Source: Roseimaritima ulvae
Lineage (GTDB): Bacteria > Planctomycetota > Planctomycetia > Pirellulales > Pirellulaceae
NCBI RefSeq assembly: GCF_008065135.1
Contig: NZ_CP042914.1
Coordinates: 4,259,404-4,323,403, forward strand
Direction of reading: 5' to 3'
Length of the DNA stretch: 64,000 nt
Shown: positions 18,649 through 26,979 of the stretch, in pieces
How the letters are laid out: every line of letters begins with the position of its first letter
How positions within the stretch are numbered: position 1 is the stretch's first letter
Program-made: the position numbers and the translations under genes
Notes under the pieces: generated by a model
Database searches by the model: none
What the model saw: only the letters and a program-made list of their open reading frames with translations
Told to the model about the DNA's origin: nothing

Positions 18649-19998
18649 ATGGCTGTTCCTCAGGTCGTCGTTGTCGGACGCCCCAACGTCGGTAAAAGCA
18701 GTCTTTTTAATTGGCTCGCGCGTCGGCGGTTGGCCATCGTGGACGATCACGAGGGTGTCACCCGCGACCGTTTGGTGACCCTGGTCGAACACGAAGAGCG
18801 TTTTTTCGAGCTGGTCGATACCGGCGGCATGGGCGTGGTTGACGTGGACGATTTGACGGCCGATGTCCGGCACCAGATCGACGTGGCGATCCAGTCCGCT
18901 GACGTGATCGTGTTTGTCGTCGATATCCGCACCGGCGTGATGCCCCTGGACGAAGAGGTCGGAGAACGGCTGCGGAGTCTGGACGTGCCGGTGATTCTGG
19001 TGGCCAACAAAGCCGACAACGAAACGCTGGACGAACGCGCCGACGAATTCTACAAACTCGGTCGCGGCCGGTTGGTCTGTGTCAGCACGCAACAAAACCG
19101 CAATCGCGATGACCTGCTGGAATTGATCATCGATCGCCTGCCCGGCGGTGGTGAAGAACGACCGCAGGCCGATCCGCAAATGAAAGTCACGATCGTGGGA
19201 CGCCGCAACGTCGGCAAGAGCACGTTCGTCAACACGCTGGCCAAAGCCGAACGGGTGATCGTCAGCGAAGTTGCCGGCACCACCCGCGACAGCGTCGACG
19301 TGCAGTTCGAACTGGACGGCCAACGTTTCATGGCGATCGACACACCGGGACTGCGGAAACGCAAAAGTGTCCGCACGGACTTGGAGTTCTACAGCACGCA
19401 CCGCGCTCAACGTTCGGTACGCCGCGCCGATGTGGTCCTGATGTTTTTTGACGCTAACGAATCGGTTAGCAAAGTCGACAAACAGCTGATGGGCTACGTG
19501 ATGGAAAACTACAAACCCTGTGTGTTTGTGATCAATAAATGGGATCAGTTGGTTGGCAAGGTCACCACGGATCGCTGGGTTCGCTATCTGCGACATCAGT
19601 TCCCCACTTTGGTCTACGCGCCGATCGCCTTTATCACCGGGCAGACGGGCAAGAACGTCAAACAATTGCTGAATCACTCGCAGATGTTGTACAAGCAAGC
19701 CCGCACGCGGGTCTCCACAGGGCAACTGAACCGCTTGGTCCACGCCGCGATCGACCAGCATCCGCCACCGATGTACCAGAATCGTCGCCCCAAGGTGTAT
19801 TACGCAACCCAGGTTTCGACCGAACCGCCGACGGTGGTGTTGATGTGCAACGAACCCAAAGCCTTCGCCAACGATTACCGGCGATACCTGCTGGGCGTGT
19901 TGCGAGACCATCTGCCGTTTGGCGAAGTGCCGATCAAGTTGTACCTGCACCGCCGCAACCGCAACGAAGAAACCCCCGAAGGCGCCGAATCACGCTAG
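18649..19998 (+). CDS. der: Ribosome biogenesis GTPase Der (EngA)
   Basis: Der is an essential double-GTPase that helps mature the 50S ribosomal subunit. The first G domain has GRPNVGKSS (P-loop), a DTGG-type G3 and NKAD (G4); the second has GRRNVGKST, DTPG and NKWD. A KH-like C-terminal domain follows, ending in a basic tail. ATG at 18649 gives 449 residues and starts directly with MAVPQVVVVGRPNVGK; the frame extends 16 codons upstream without family similarity. The length is typical of the family. The gene stands alone; family E and C hairpin elements follow its stop codon. Confidence 0.97.
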   Translation: MAVPQVVVVGRPNVGKSSLFNWLARRRLAIVDDHEGVTRDRLVTLVEHEERFFELVDTGGMGVVDVDDLTADVRHQIDVAIQSADVIVFVVDIRTGVMPLDEEVGERLRSLDVPVILVANKADNETLDERADEFYKLGRGRLVCVSTQQNRNRDDLLELIIDRLPGGGEERPQADPQMKVTIVGRRNVGKSTFVNTLAKAERVIVSEVAGTTRDSVDVQFELDGQRFMAIDTPGLRKRKSVRTDLEFYSTHRAQRSVRRADVVLMFFDANESVSKVDKQLMGYVMENYKPCVFVINKWDQLVGKVTTDRWVRYLRHQFPTLVYAPIAFITGQTGKNVKQLLNHSQMLYKQARTRVSTGQLNRLVHAAIDQHPPPMYQNRRPKVYYATQVSTEPPTVVLMCNEPKAFANDYRRYLLGVLRDHLPFGEVPIKLYLHRRNRNEETPEGAESR

Positions 19999-20005
19999 TG
20001 CCCCC

Positions 20006-20056
20006 GTAGCCTAGGCTTCCAGGCTGGGAACTGTAGCTACCGTCGCCAGACGGTGG
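20006..20056 (+). repeat. 3'-end hairpin elements (family E, then family C variant)
   Basis: Directly after the der stop are a family E unit (GTAGCCTAGGCTTCC) and a unit with stem ACCGTC/GACGGT around a GCCA loop. Both read GTAGC first in the sense direction of der. Confidence 0.8.
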
Positions 20057-20101
20057 CTCGCGCAACAAACCGTCTACCCGTCTCCCTTCCTTCACTCACC
20101 C

Positions 20102-20452
20102 ATGACGACCATTTTTCACAATCCCCGCTGCTCCAAATCACGAGCCGCCGTGGCGCTACTGGAATCCCGCGGCATCGACTTCGAGGTGGTTAAGTATCTG
20201 GAGCAACCGCCCAGCGAAAAGGAACTGCGGCGGATCGTCAAACTGTTGGGCATCAAACCCGAGCAGTTGGTTCGCAAGGGCGAGAAGTTATACAAGGAGC
20301 TGGCCCTGGGCGAGCAGACGCTGTCCGACAAACAGTGGATCGCCACCCTGGCAGCGCATCCGAAGCTGATCGAACGACCGATCGTGGTGCACGGCGACCG
20401 AGCTGCGATCGGCCGCCCCACGGAAAACATCGAGGAGTTGTTGGACAGCTAG
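20102..20452 (+). CDS. arsC: ArsC-family arsenate reductase-like protein
   Basis: This is a 116-residue ArsC/Spx-family thioredoxin-fold protein. The N-terminus IFHNPRCSKSRAAVALL contains the active-site Cys (residue 10) followed by Ser-Lys-Ser-Arg, the pattern of glutaredoxin-coupled arsenate reductases such as E. coli ArsC and YfgD. C-terminal RPIVVHGDRAAIGRP supplies the second and third conserved Arg regions. The length is slightly short, as in YfgD-type proteins. There is no arsR or arsB next to it, so arsenic resistance as its real job is uncertain; a general thiol reductase role is possible. ATG start at 20102. Confidence 0.88.
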   Translation: MTTIFHNPRCSKSRAAVALLESRGIDFEVVKYLEQPPSEKELRRIVKLLGIKPEQLVRKGEKLYKELALGEQTLSDKQWIATLAAHPKLIERPIVVHGDRAAIGRPTENIEELLDS

Positions 20453-20470
20453 CCGCGAGTTGTGCCCTCC

Positions 20471-20601
20471 CCCCGGGGCAAGCCCGGGTGGAAGCGGGAG
20501 TAAAGGCCTCCGCCGGGCTCGCCCCGGCCGGAGCCAACGACTGAGAGACTAACGCACAAACGAAAACACCCCCCGGCCTCCACCGGGGCTTGTCCCCGGG
20601 G
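20471..20601. repeat. Palindromic GC-rich intergenic element
   Basis: CCCCGGGGCAAGCCCGGGTGGA at the left is matched by its reverse complement at the right end, with one extra base and one substitution. The interior is GC-rich and contains GGAGCCAACGAC, which is repeated just outside the right end. It lies between the convergent arsC and membrane-protein genes. Confidence 0.55.
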
Positions 20602-20649
20602 AGCCAACGACGCGGCCGCGACGTGATGAGCCCCGGGATCGCAGTCCTG

Positions 20650-21027
20650 CTAGTTAGCGGGCGGCACGTAGGGGTTGTCGCTTGCCGCCGAGGATATATG
20701 GCCCCCTGGGGTATCCACGATGGCATTCGAAGCTGCCGGCCTGCGTCCGGTGAAGACGGCGACAAACACCAAGCTCAAGCCGGCGAAGTACAGCAAACTG
20801 TGCAAAATCGCAAACACGCCAAAGGCCAACGCGATCTGTTCCGGGCCGACAAACTGGCTGATCAAAACCTGCAGGGCCCAGCCCCCCATTGCGTTGATCA
20901 ATAAAAGAAGGGTCCCCAAGATCGCGAACAGCTTGGCCCTGGAACCATCGCTGGGTCGGACCGCCAGTACAATCAACACGGCCGCGTAAAACAGCAGCGA
21001 CAGTAAGGACGGAAGCGCGTACAACAT
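20650..21027 (-). CDS. Small membrane protein with C-terminal NPYVPP motif
   Basis: I do not know a function for this protein. It has 125 residues with four predicted membrane helices (approximately 5-25, 32-52, 56-72 and 80-100), followed by a hydrophilic tail ending DNPYVPPAN. Short membrane proteins with an Asn-Pro-Tyr near the end are common in planctomycetes. ATG at 21027 was preferred over the longer frame (to 21081) because GGAAGG lies 9 bases upstream and the protein then starts directly with a membrane helix. It is downstream of msrA on the same strand (76-base gap), so co-transcription is possible. Confidence 0.75.
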   Translation of the reverse strand: MLYALPSLLSLLFYAAVLIVLAVRPSDGSRAKLFAILGTLLLLINAMGGWALQVLISQFVGPEQIALAFGVFAILHSLLYFAGLSLVFVAVFTGRRPAASNAIVDTPGGHISSAASDNPYVPPAN

Positions 21028-21102
21028 AACCCGATACCTTCCGCCGGCAATGAAAGCTGGCTTTACACCATCAGCGAACAACGATCAACCAGCACCCATC
21101 CC

Positions 21103-21810
21103 CTACTGCCCGTGGCGGCTGCCGACGCCTTCGGTTCGGACTTTGTCTTCGAACAGGTTCTTGAATTTCTTGACCTTCACCGCCGCAGTCGCTCGGCAGT
21201 ACCCGTTGTACGGATTGCGGCGATAGAAGTCCTGATGGTACTCCTCGGCGTCCCACCAAGTGCCCAGCTTGGTGACTTCGGTGACGATCGGGCGACGAAA
21301 CTCGTGCTCGTCGTTCATCTTCTTGATCATCGCTTCGGCCGCAGCCTTTTCCTCGTCCGTTTTGTAGAACACGGCGCTGCGGTACTGCGGCCCGATGTCG
21401 GCACCCTGGCGGTTCAGCGTCGTCGGGTCATGGGTGTGAAAAAACACCTCCAGCAATTCGTCATAGCTTACGACATCGGGGTCGTAGTAAATCTGGATCG
21501 CTTCGGCGTGCTTGGTCAGTTTCGCACAAACCTGCTCATACGTCGGATTGGGTTTGGACTCGTCGCCGGTGTACCCCGAGACCACGTCGTTGACGCCCTT
21601 CATCCGCTCGAACACCGCTTCGGTACACCAGAAGCAGCCGCCCGCAAAGGTCGCGACCTTTTCGTTGGCCGGGACCTTCGAGGCATTGACTTCGTCAGCC
21701 GGTGAGGATTCCGCAGCAACCGGCTCGGGCGTTTGAGCTTGAGTGGTGCACCCGAACAGCCCAAAGCAGAACGCGATTGCAAACAGTTTCAGTCCCATCG
21801 AAGCGGACAT
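21103..21810 (-). CDS. msrA: Peptide methionine sulfoxide reductase MsrA, probable lipoprotein
   Basis: MsrA reduces the S-epimer of methionine sulfoxide in oxidised proteins. The active-site motif GGCFWCTEAVF is at about residues 57-67, and the family motif YHQDFYRRNP lies near residue 190. A signal peptide with a lipobox-like LFGC (Cys21) and a Pro/Glu-rich linker precede the domain, so it is probably anchored at the periplasmic face of a membrane. ATG at 21810 has GAGG 7 bases upstream. The length (235) is that of an MsrA with an export extension. The MsrB domain is absent. Thioredoxin reductase, encoded 158 bases upstream on the same strand, belongs to the same reducing pathway. Confidence 0.95.
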   Translation of the reverse strand: MSASMGLKLFAIAFCFGLFGCTTQAQTPEPVAAESSPADEVNASKVPANEKVATFAGGCFWCTEAVFERMKGVNDVVSGYTGDESKPNPTYEQVCAKLTKHAEAIQIYYDPDVVSYDELLEVFFHTHDPTTLNRQGADIGPQYRSAVFYKTDEEKAAAEAMIKKMNDEHEFRRPIVTEVTKLGTWWDAEEYHQDFYRRNPYNGYCRATAAVKVKKFKNLFEDKVRTEGVGSRHGQ

Positions 21811-21886
21811 AGATGAACCTCAGGTTAAGTCGGAAAAATTCAGCACGCGGCGATTTAGTATAGTTTAGCGGGTAGCGGCGGCGTCA

Positions 21887-21970
21887 CCAAACTCTGGTGA
21901 GTTCGGGTTCGGACTGTCCAAACTCTGGCGAGTTCGGCTACGGCGAGTTCGGGTTCGGCGAGTTCGGCTA
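21887..21970 (-). repeat. 3'-end hairpin elements (family B, partly degenerate) behind trxB
   Basis: Two family B units have AACTC/GAGTT-type stems with a TGGC or TGGT loop as written on plus, plus degenerate GCGAGTTCGG half-units. Read from trxB they begin GTAGC, and the TAG at 21968-21970 is the trxB stop codon itself. Confidence 0.8.
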
Positions 21971-23032
21971 CAGCAGGTTTTTTTCCGCCAGTAGGCGTTC
22001 GGCGTCCAGGGCGGCCATACATCCGGTACCGGCCGAGGTGATGGCTTGCCGGTAGTAGTCGTCAGCGACGTCACCGGCGGCGAACACCCCTTCGACACTG
22101 GTGGCAGTGCGGAAGGACTGGGTCCAACGGATGTAGCCCTTATCGTTCAATTCCAACTGATCGCCGACGAAGCGGGTGTTGGGGGTATGACCGATAGCCA
22201 GGAACAGTCCGCCGATATCGACCGTAGTTTCCTGGTTTTCTTTGTTCTGGATCAGCTTCAATGCGCTGACGCCCTGTTGATCGTCGCCGATCACTTCCAG
22301 CACTTCATGGTTCCAAAGGACGTCGATTTTTTCGTTATTGGTCAGGCGTTCCTGCATGATTTTGGAGGCTCGCAGCACATCGCGGCGGACGACCAAATAG
22401 ACTTTGGAAGCGAATTTGCTGAGGTACGTGGCTTCTTCGATCGCGCTATCCCCACCGCCGACGACGGCCAAGGGCTTGTTGCGGAATCGGGGCAGGGCAC
22501 CGTCGCAGACCGCACAGGCGCTGACGCCGCGGTTTTTGTACGCCGATTCGGAATCCAAGCCCAAATAATTGGCGCGGGCTCCGGTAGCGATGATCAGCGT
22601 ATGGCAGCGATGCTTGCCGTTTTCCAGCGTATCGACGGTAAACGGGTTGGAACCCAGTTCGGTAGCCGTGACGTCGTCGGTGATGACCCGCGTGCCGAAA
22701 TTGCGGGCTTGCTGCCGCATCAGGTTCATCAATTCCGGGCCGGTAACCGCGTGCGCCTCCTCTTCCGGGGGCGGCATCATATATTTTTGCTCGTCGTCGA
22801 TCGCCGAATTGAGGAACCCGGCCAATTTGCCGGAGGGGAATCCAGCGTAGTTTTCGACTTCGGTGGTCTGTGCCAACTGGCCCAGCGGAAGGGTGCCCTG
22901 CAGTCGATTTTCTTCGGTGTTTGCCCCTTCAAAAACCAGCGGTTCCAAATTGGCGCGGGCGGCGTAGATGGCTGCGGACCAGGCGGCGGGACCGCTGCCG
23001 ATGATGATCGTTTTTTCAATTTTGTCCGACAC
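21968..23032 (-). CDS. trxB: Thioredoxin-disulfide reductase
   Basis: This FAD/NADPH flavoenzyme keeps thioredoxin reduced. The FAD-binding motif [19 protein letters not shown] is at residues 9-27, the redox-active CAVCDG at 173-178 and the NADPH motif [10 protein letters not shown] near 192. The C-terminal FAD motif [11 protein letters not shown] is present. At 354 residues it is about 35 longer than E. coli TrxB; most of the excess is a hydrophilic insert around 70-97 that includes [11 protein letters not shown], replacing the usual short loop before TGPELM. Start is GTG at 23032. It is divergent from cstA with a 138-base shared upstream region. The stop codon is part of a family B repeat. 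Confidence 0.95.
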   Translation of the reverse strand: MSDKIEKTIIIGSGPAAWSAAIYAARANLEPLVFEGANTEENRLQGTLPLGQLAQTTEVENYAGFPSGKLAGFLNSAIDDEQKYMMPPPEEEAHAVTGPELMNLMRQQARNFGTRVITDDVTATELGSNPFTVDTLENGKHRCHTLIIATGARANYLGLDSESAYKNRGVSACAVCDGALPRFRNKPLAVVGGGDSAIEEATYLSKFASKVYLVVRRDVLRASKIMQERLTNNEKIDVLWNHEVLEVIGDDQQGVSALKLIQNKENQETTVDIGGLFLAIGHTPNTRFVGDQLELNDKGYIRWTQSFRTATSVEGVFAAGDVADDYYRQAITSAGTGCMAALDAERLLAEKNLL

Positions 23033-23170
23033 GTTGTATTCAACTCCGTTGACACGTGGTTTGGGGGCACTGTGGGCGAGGGGGTAATCGGCGGGTATTA
23101 TATGCAGTTATCAACAACTTCGAGTAGCTCCCCACCTCAGACTCTCCCAACTCTTCAAAGTCTTCCACGA

Positions 23171-25012
23171 ATGACAACATTGCTGGTTGCCGCCGCTTCC
23201 ATGATCGGCTTCATCGTTGCTTACAATACCTACGGTCGCTGGCTGGCGAAAAAGCTGTTTGGGCTGAGCAAGGACAATATTACGCCCAGCCATCAACTGC
23301 GCGACGACGTGGACTATGTGCCCACCCGTCGCTCGGTGATTTTTGGCCACCACTTCACTAGTATCGCCGGCACGGGACCGATCGTGGGCCCGGCGCTCGC
23401 GGTGTTCTGGGGTTGGTTGCCGGCTCTGTTATGGGTGGTGTTCGGTTCGATCCTGATCGGGGGCGTGCACGATCTGTCGGCCCTGGTGATCTCGCTGCGA
23501 AATCGCGGTCAAACCATCGGCGAAACGGCTGGTCGCCTGATTTCGCCCCGCGCCAAGTTATTGTTCTTGATCATTCTGGCGGCGGCCCTGACGATCGTGC
23601 TGGCCGTGTTCGGATTGGTAATCGCGACGGTGTTTGCGATCTATCCCGAATCGGTGTTGAGCGTTTGGGTGGCGATGCCGGTGGCCGTGGTGATCGGCCT
23701 CTGGGTGTACCGCCGCGGCGGCGGATTGCTGGCCCCCAGTCTGCTGGGGCTGGGGATTTTATATGCGGCTGTGTGGCTGGGGGCTTATTACCTGCCGATC
23801 GATTTGGCCAACCTGTTTTCACCTGAGAATCACTTCTGGAATCCCAAGGTGGTGTGGACGATCGCGTTGCTGATCTATGCCTTTGCCGCCTCGGTGCTGC
23901 CGGTCTGGCTCCTGTTGCAGCCGCGCGACTATATCAACAGCCAACAGCTCTACATCGCCCTGGGTCTGTTGGTGCTGGGACTGGCCGTGGCCTCGTTTTC
24001 CGGTTCGGCCGACATCGTGGCCGCCGCCCCGGCGATTGCCGAAACGGTGCCCGCCGGAGCCCCGCCGATGCTGCCCTTCCTGTTCATCACGATCGCCTGC
24101 GGAGCCTGCAGCGGATTCCACTGCTTGGTCAGCAGCGGCACAACCAGCAAACAGGTCAGCTGCGAAACCGATGCCCAAGCGGTGGGCTACGGAGCGATGT
24201 TGCTGGAAGGCGCCTTGGCCGTGCTGGTGATCCTCGCTTGCTGCGCCGGCGTCGGCATGGGGCCGATTACCAGAAATAACGTGGACGGAGTGATCCAGTA
24301 CGAACACGCCGTCGCCGCCGATGGCACGGCCGTGACGGGGCGAGCCGCCTGGGGCGAGTACTACCGCGCCAGTGGCCATTGGAAGGACCATAACCTGGGA
24401 CGCAAACTGGCGGCCTTTGTCGACGGCGGCGCCAACTTCATCAGCACCGTGGGCGTGCCATTGCAATTGGCCGTGGCGATCATGGCCGTGCTGGTTGCCA
24501 GCTTTGCCGCTACCACTCTGGATACCGCCACGCGTCTGCAGCGGTATGTGATCCAGGAACTGGGATCCACGCTGCACATCAAACCGCTGACCAATCGTTA
24601 TGTGGCGACCCTTGCGGCGGTGGGCGTGGCGGCGGTGATCGCATTTACCGCCGGCACCGCACCGGGCGCAGGCGGCATGATGTTGTGGCCGCTGTTTGGC
24701 GCGACCAACCAATTGCTGGCTGGACTGGCGCTGATGGTGGCCTTTTTCTACTTAACCCGGCGCGGCAAACCGCTGCTGGTGATCGGCCTGCCAATGGTCA
24801 TCATGATGCTGCTGCCCGCCTGGGCGATGTCTTACAACCTGGGCTATGACTGGTACCGCGAGGGCAACTGGTTGCTGGTCGGTTTCGGCGTCGGCATCCT
24901 GCTGTTGCAAGTCTGGATGGCGGTCGAAGGCGTGATCCTGTGGCGTTCGGCCAAGGGCGTCCTGGAACCACAACTGCCGGCGCTAAAAGTCGTACCAGAC
25001 CCCAAAGCCTAG
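23171..25012 (+). CDS. cstA: CstA-family carbon starvation membrane transporter
   Basis: CstA proteins are large inner-membrane transporters induced by carbon starvation, linked to pyruvate or peptide uptake. ATG at 23171 gives 613 residues with about 15 hydrophobic segments and family motifs such as HFTSIAGTGPIVGPALA, GGVHDLSALVISLR, CGACSGFHCLVSSGTTSKQ and LFGATNQLLA. An in-frame ATG at 23102 would add 23 Ser/Pro-rich residues and is less likely. The open frame continues far upstream through the trxB region, but that part is antisense. The last 30 bases overlap the convergent DUF1207 gene. The lack of the C-terminal CstA extension resembles the shorter forms (YjiY/BtsT-type are longer). Confidence 0.93.
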   Translation: MTTLLVAAASMIGFIVAYNTYGRWLAKKLFGLSKDNITPSHQLRDDVDYVPTRRSVIFGHHFTSIAGTGPIVGPALAVFWGWLPALLWVVFGSILIGGVHDLSALVISLRNRGQTIGETAGRLISPRAKLLFLIILAAALTIVLAVFGLVIATVFAIYPESVLSVWVAMPVAVVIGLWVYRRGGGLLAPSLLGLGILYAAVWLGAYYLPIDLANLFSPENHFWNPKVVWTIALLIYAFAASVLPVWLLLQPRDYINSQQLYIALGLLVLGLAVASFSGSADIVAAAPAIAETVPAGAPPMLPFLFITIACGACSGFHCLVSSGTTSKQVSCETDAQAVGYGAMLLEGALAVLVILACCAGVGMGPITRNNVDGVIQYEHAVAADGTAVTGRAAWGEYYRASGHWKDHNLGRKLAAFVDGGANFISTVGVPLQLAVAIMAVLVASFAATTLDTATRLQRYVIQELGSTLHIKPLTNRYVATLAAVGVAAVIAFTAGTAPGAGGMMLWPLFGATNQLLAGLALMVAFFYLTRRGKPLLVIGLPMVIMMLLPAWAMSYNLGYDWYREGNWLLVGFGVGILLLQVWMAVEGVILWRSAKGVLEPQLPALKVVPDPKA

Positions 25013-26020
25013 CTGCTGTTCGTGCTCGCGGAAGAACGAGTACTGCGGGCTTTTGCCGTTGAAGTAACTCAACCCCATCCGCAGCAATCCCGAGCGTTCG
25101 TCTCGCCGCCAGGCCCAGCCGATCTGGCCGGTGAAGTGTCCGCTGAAGTCTAATTCTTCACGGAGGTGCGCGTGGGCGGCATAAAACAATCCGCCACGGA
25201 TACCGGTTGCAAATCGCGGGGCCCGCTCAATGCCAAACATGAACTCCCATTCCTTGCTGACGTCACTGTAAAACGCCCAGCCGGTTTCGCCGTACACGCG
25301 AGTTTGCGGCGTCAACCAATACCCGCCGCCCATGTACAACACGTCGCGACTGAAATTTAACCGGTTAAACGTCGGGCGACTAAGCAGAAACTCGTCTCCC
25401 ACATGCGAACTGAGGTGGTAATAGCCCACCCGAGTATGGAAGCGACCGAATCCGAAGGAGACGGGGATTCCGGCGCGAAAGTCCACCGAGTGCAGGTCCA
25501 TGTTCTCGCCAGGCGCCAGCCGCAACTGGGCGCTGCCTTCCACGTCCACCTGCGTGCCACGCAAAAACGGACCGTCTTGCCCGCGGTTGTAACGCAGCAG
25601 CCCAAAACGCCCGCCCAAGTTTGCGTCCAGCACTTGGTCATCCCCGCCGCTCCAAATCCCTGACAATCGCGAGGACTTCAGATCGGCTAGATAGAAGGGA
25701 TAGATGGTATCGGTGGGCAATGCCTGCCAGCCGACTTCGCCGGTTTGCCAGACCGCCATGGGGTCGGAAGAGAACCAGGGGCTAGCGGCCTCGACACCTT
25801 CATACAATGTTCCGGACTGTAGTGGAACGGCTTGCAGCGGCGCCGGCTCGGACAGCTGATAGGGGTCGAAATCGGCCACCGTCTGGGCCCGCGCGGTCGT
25901 TGCGGCGCCAAACAGCAGCGGCAGCAGAAAAGCCACAGCGAAACGAGCCAGGGCATCCGGGCGGCGTTTCACCCTGCAGCGGCGGGCAACGGTAAATGTC
26001 CAATTGGTGGCTTCGTCCAT
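24983..26020 (-). CDS. DUF1207-type exported protein
   Basis: This is a 345-residue protein matching, from memory, the DUF1207 family, typical of planctomycetes; function unknown. The hallmark TIYPFYLADLKSSRLSGIW occurs near residue 105. A signal peptide lies at about residues 26-46 after a long basic n-region, so a GTG at codon 18 may be the real start. The C-terminal half alternates short hydrophobic strands with Gly and aromatic residues and ends in an aromatic Phe (GFGVWYDF), the pattern of an outer-membrane beta-barrel. Its 3' end overlaps cstA by 30 bases on the opposite strand. Confidence 0.82.
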   Translation of the reverse strand: MDEATNWTFTVARRCRVKRRPDALARFAVAFLLPLLFGAATTARAQTVADFDPYQLSEPAPLQAVPLQSGTLYEGVEAASPWFSSDPMAVWQTGEVGWQALPTDTIYPFYLADLKSSRLSGIWSGGDDQVLDANLGGRFGLLRYNRGQDGPFLRGTQVDVEGSAQLRLAPGENMDLHSVDFRAGIPVSFGFGRFHTRVGYYHLSSHVGDEFLLSRPTFNRLNFSRDVLYMGGGYWLTPQTRVYGETGWAFYSDVSKEWEFMFGIERAPRFATGIRGGLFYAAHAHLREELDFSGHFTGQIGWAWRRDERSGLLRMGLSYFNGKSPQYSFFREHEQQLGFGVWYDF

Positions 26021-26162
26021 GGAGGCGTTTTTACCGGCAACCTTTCACCAGAGCCAGAGCAGTCTGGCGGGTCCACACTGAGCTTGCATTTTGGCGGCAC
26101 TTTCCGTAGCGTCTGCCCGTGCAATTTCGCACCCTTGCCTATCCAACCTTAGGAACCCCACC

Positions 26163-26525
26163 ATGCTTACCCGCCCCCTGTCGCTGGGATTGCTTCTATC
26201 CGCTTCCGTCCTGCTGTTCGCCGCTGCACCTTCGGCCGTTGCCGCTGCCCAGCAGACCGAACAGAAAGAACAGAAGGAAGAAGTTCGCTACCGTTGCGTC
26301 GACTGGAAAACCAAGCACATCCACAAAGCCGACCAAGCCGACAAGATCGCCAAAACGCTCAAAGACTTGAAGTGCGAAGTCAAACGCGAAGAGCACGATG
26401 GCCATATCGACCTGAAATATCGCTGCCCAGACTGGCGAAAAATGACGCTCAAAACGCACGCCGACGCCCACAAGTGGGAAAACTGGCTGAAGCAGTACGG
26501 CTTCGAAACCGAACACCACCACTGA
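26163..26525 (+). CDS. Small secreted protein with a duplicated Cys/Trp/His motif
   Basis: I do not recognise the family. The protein has 120 residues: a signal peptide (residues 1-28, ending AVAAAQ), a Lys/Glu-rich linker, then two related units. Unit one is YRCVDWKTKHIHKADQADKI followed by KDLKCEV; unit two is YRCPDWRKMTLKTHADAHKW followed by KQYGFE. Each has YRC-x-DW, a His, an Ala-Asp pair and a terminal amphipathic helix, which indicates an internal duplication. The protein ends EHHH. With Cys and many His it could bind metal in the periplasm, but that is only inference. ATG at 26163; longer in-frame starts lack the signal peptide at the N-terminus. Confidence 0.78.
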   Translation: MLTRPLSLGLLLSASVLLFAAAPSAVAAAQQTEQKEQKEEVRYRCVDWKTKHIHKADQADKIAKTLKDLKCEVKREEHDGHIDLKYRCPDWRKMTLKTHADAHKWENWLKQYGFETEHHH

Positions 26526-26537
26526 TCCACACCATCC

Positions 26538-26622
26538 GTAGCATGGGCCCCCGGCCCGTGCAGACCATCCGTAGCATGGGCCCCTGGCCCGTGCAGGCAG
26601 TAGCATGGGTCCCCGGCCCGTG
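26538..26622 (+). repeat. Three family A hairpin elements
   Basis: Three GTAGCATGGG units with cores GGGCCCCCGGCCC, GGGCCCCTGGCCC and GGGTCCCCGGCCC follow the small secreted protein gene in its sense direction. They belong to a 454-base gap (26526-26979) whose remaining part holds a possible gene remnant (26633-26899) and the start region of the RND transporter. Confidence 0.85.
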
Positions 26623-26632
26623 AAACCACTAG

Positions 26633-26899
26633 GGGGCAGATTGGCTTCACGTCTCTTCGGAGGCTCGCCCTCCTGAAAAGGAAGATAAGTCAAGATGTGC
26701 CAGCGTCACCCACCGGTTCGCTGGCGGTTACGGCGGTTATTTTGGCATTCAGACCGTAGAACCTGTCGGATTAGTCTTCGCAACTGATAGCACCTTCCTC
26801 TATCCTGGCATGCTGGATGCCATTGCCGGCTCTCAGGCGTGGACCGATGATTTGGCTAGCGATACGCTAGCGAACTACCTCACTGCCCGCGTGTTTTAA
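26633..26899 (+). pseudogene. Possible 3' remnant of a lost gene
   Basis: An open frame with no upstream start codon runs from a TAG at 26630-26632 to TAA at 26897-26899. From about 26702 the translation looks protein-like: THRFAGGYGGYFGIQ, then VGLVFATDSTFLYPGMLDAI and DTLANYLTARVF at the end. I do not recognise it. The lack of any ATG, GTG or TTG before the late ATG suggests a truncated C-terminal piece of a formerly longer exported protein. It could also be chance coding-like sequence. Confidence 0.3.
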
Positions 26900-26979
26900 G
26901 GTTCCCTGTCATTACTTCGCCGCCCCCCACCAAAGAATCTTTCCTCGCCAGGCGGTCGCTGTTCGGCCGTTCCAATGCG

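Noticed and set aside
18538-19950. 470-codon minus-strand frame opposite der
   Set aside because: Mirror of the der coding sequence; His/Gln-rich composition and no domain.
23049-23077. TTGACA box as a cstA promoter
   Set aside because: No -10 box at a 16-18 base distance; the match is probably chance.
22046-23170. Long upstream extension of the cstA reading frame
   Set aside because: It is antisense to trxB, which has all catalytic motifs; the extension lacks membrane helices and family similarity.
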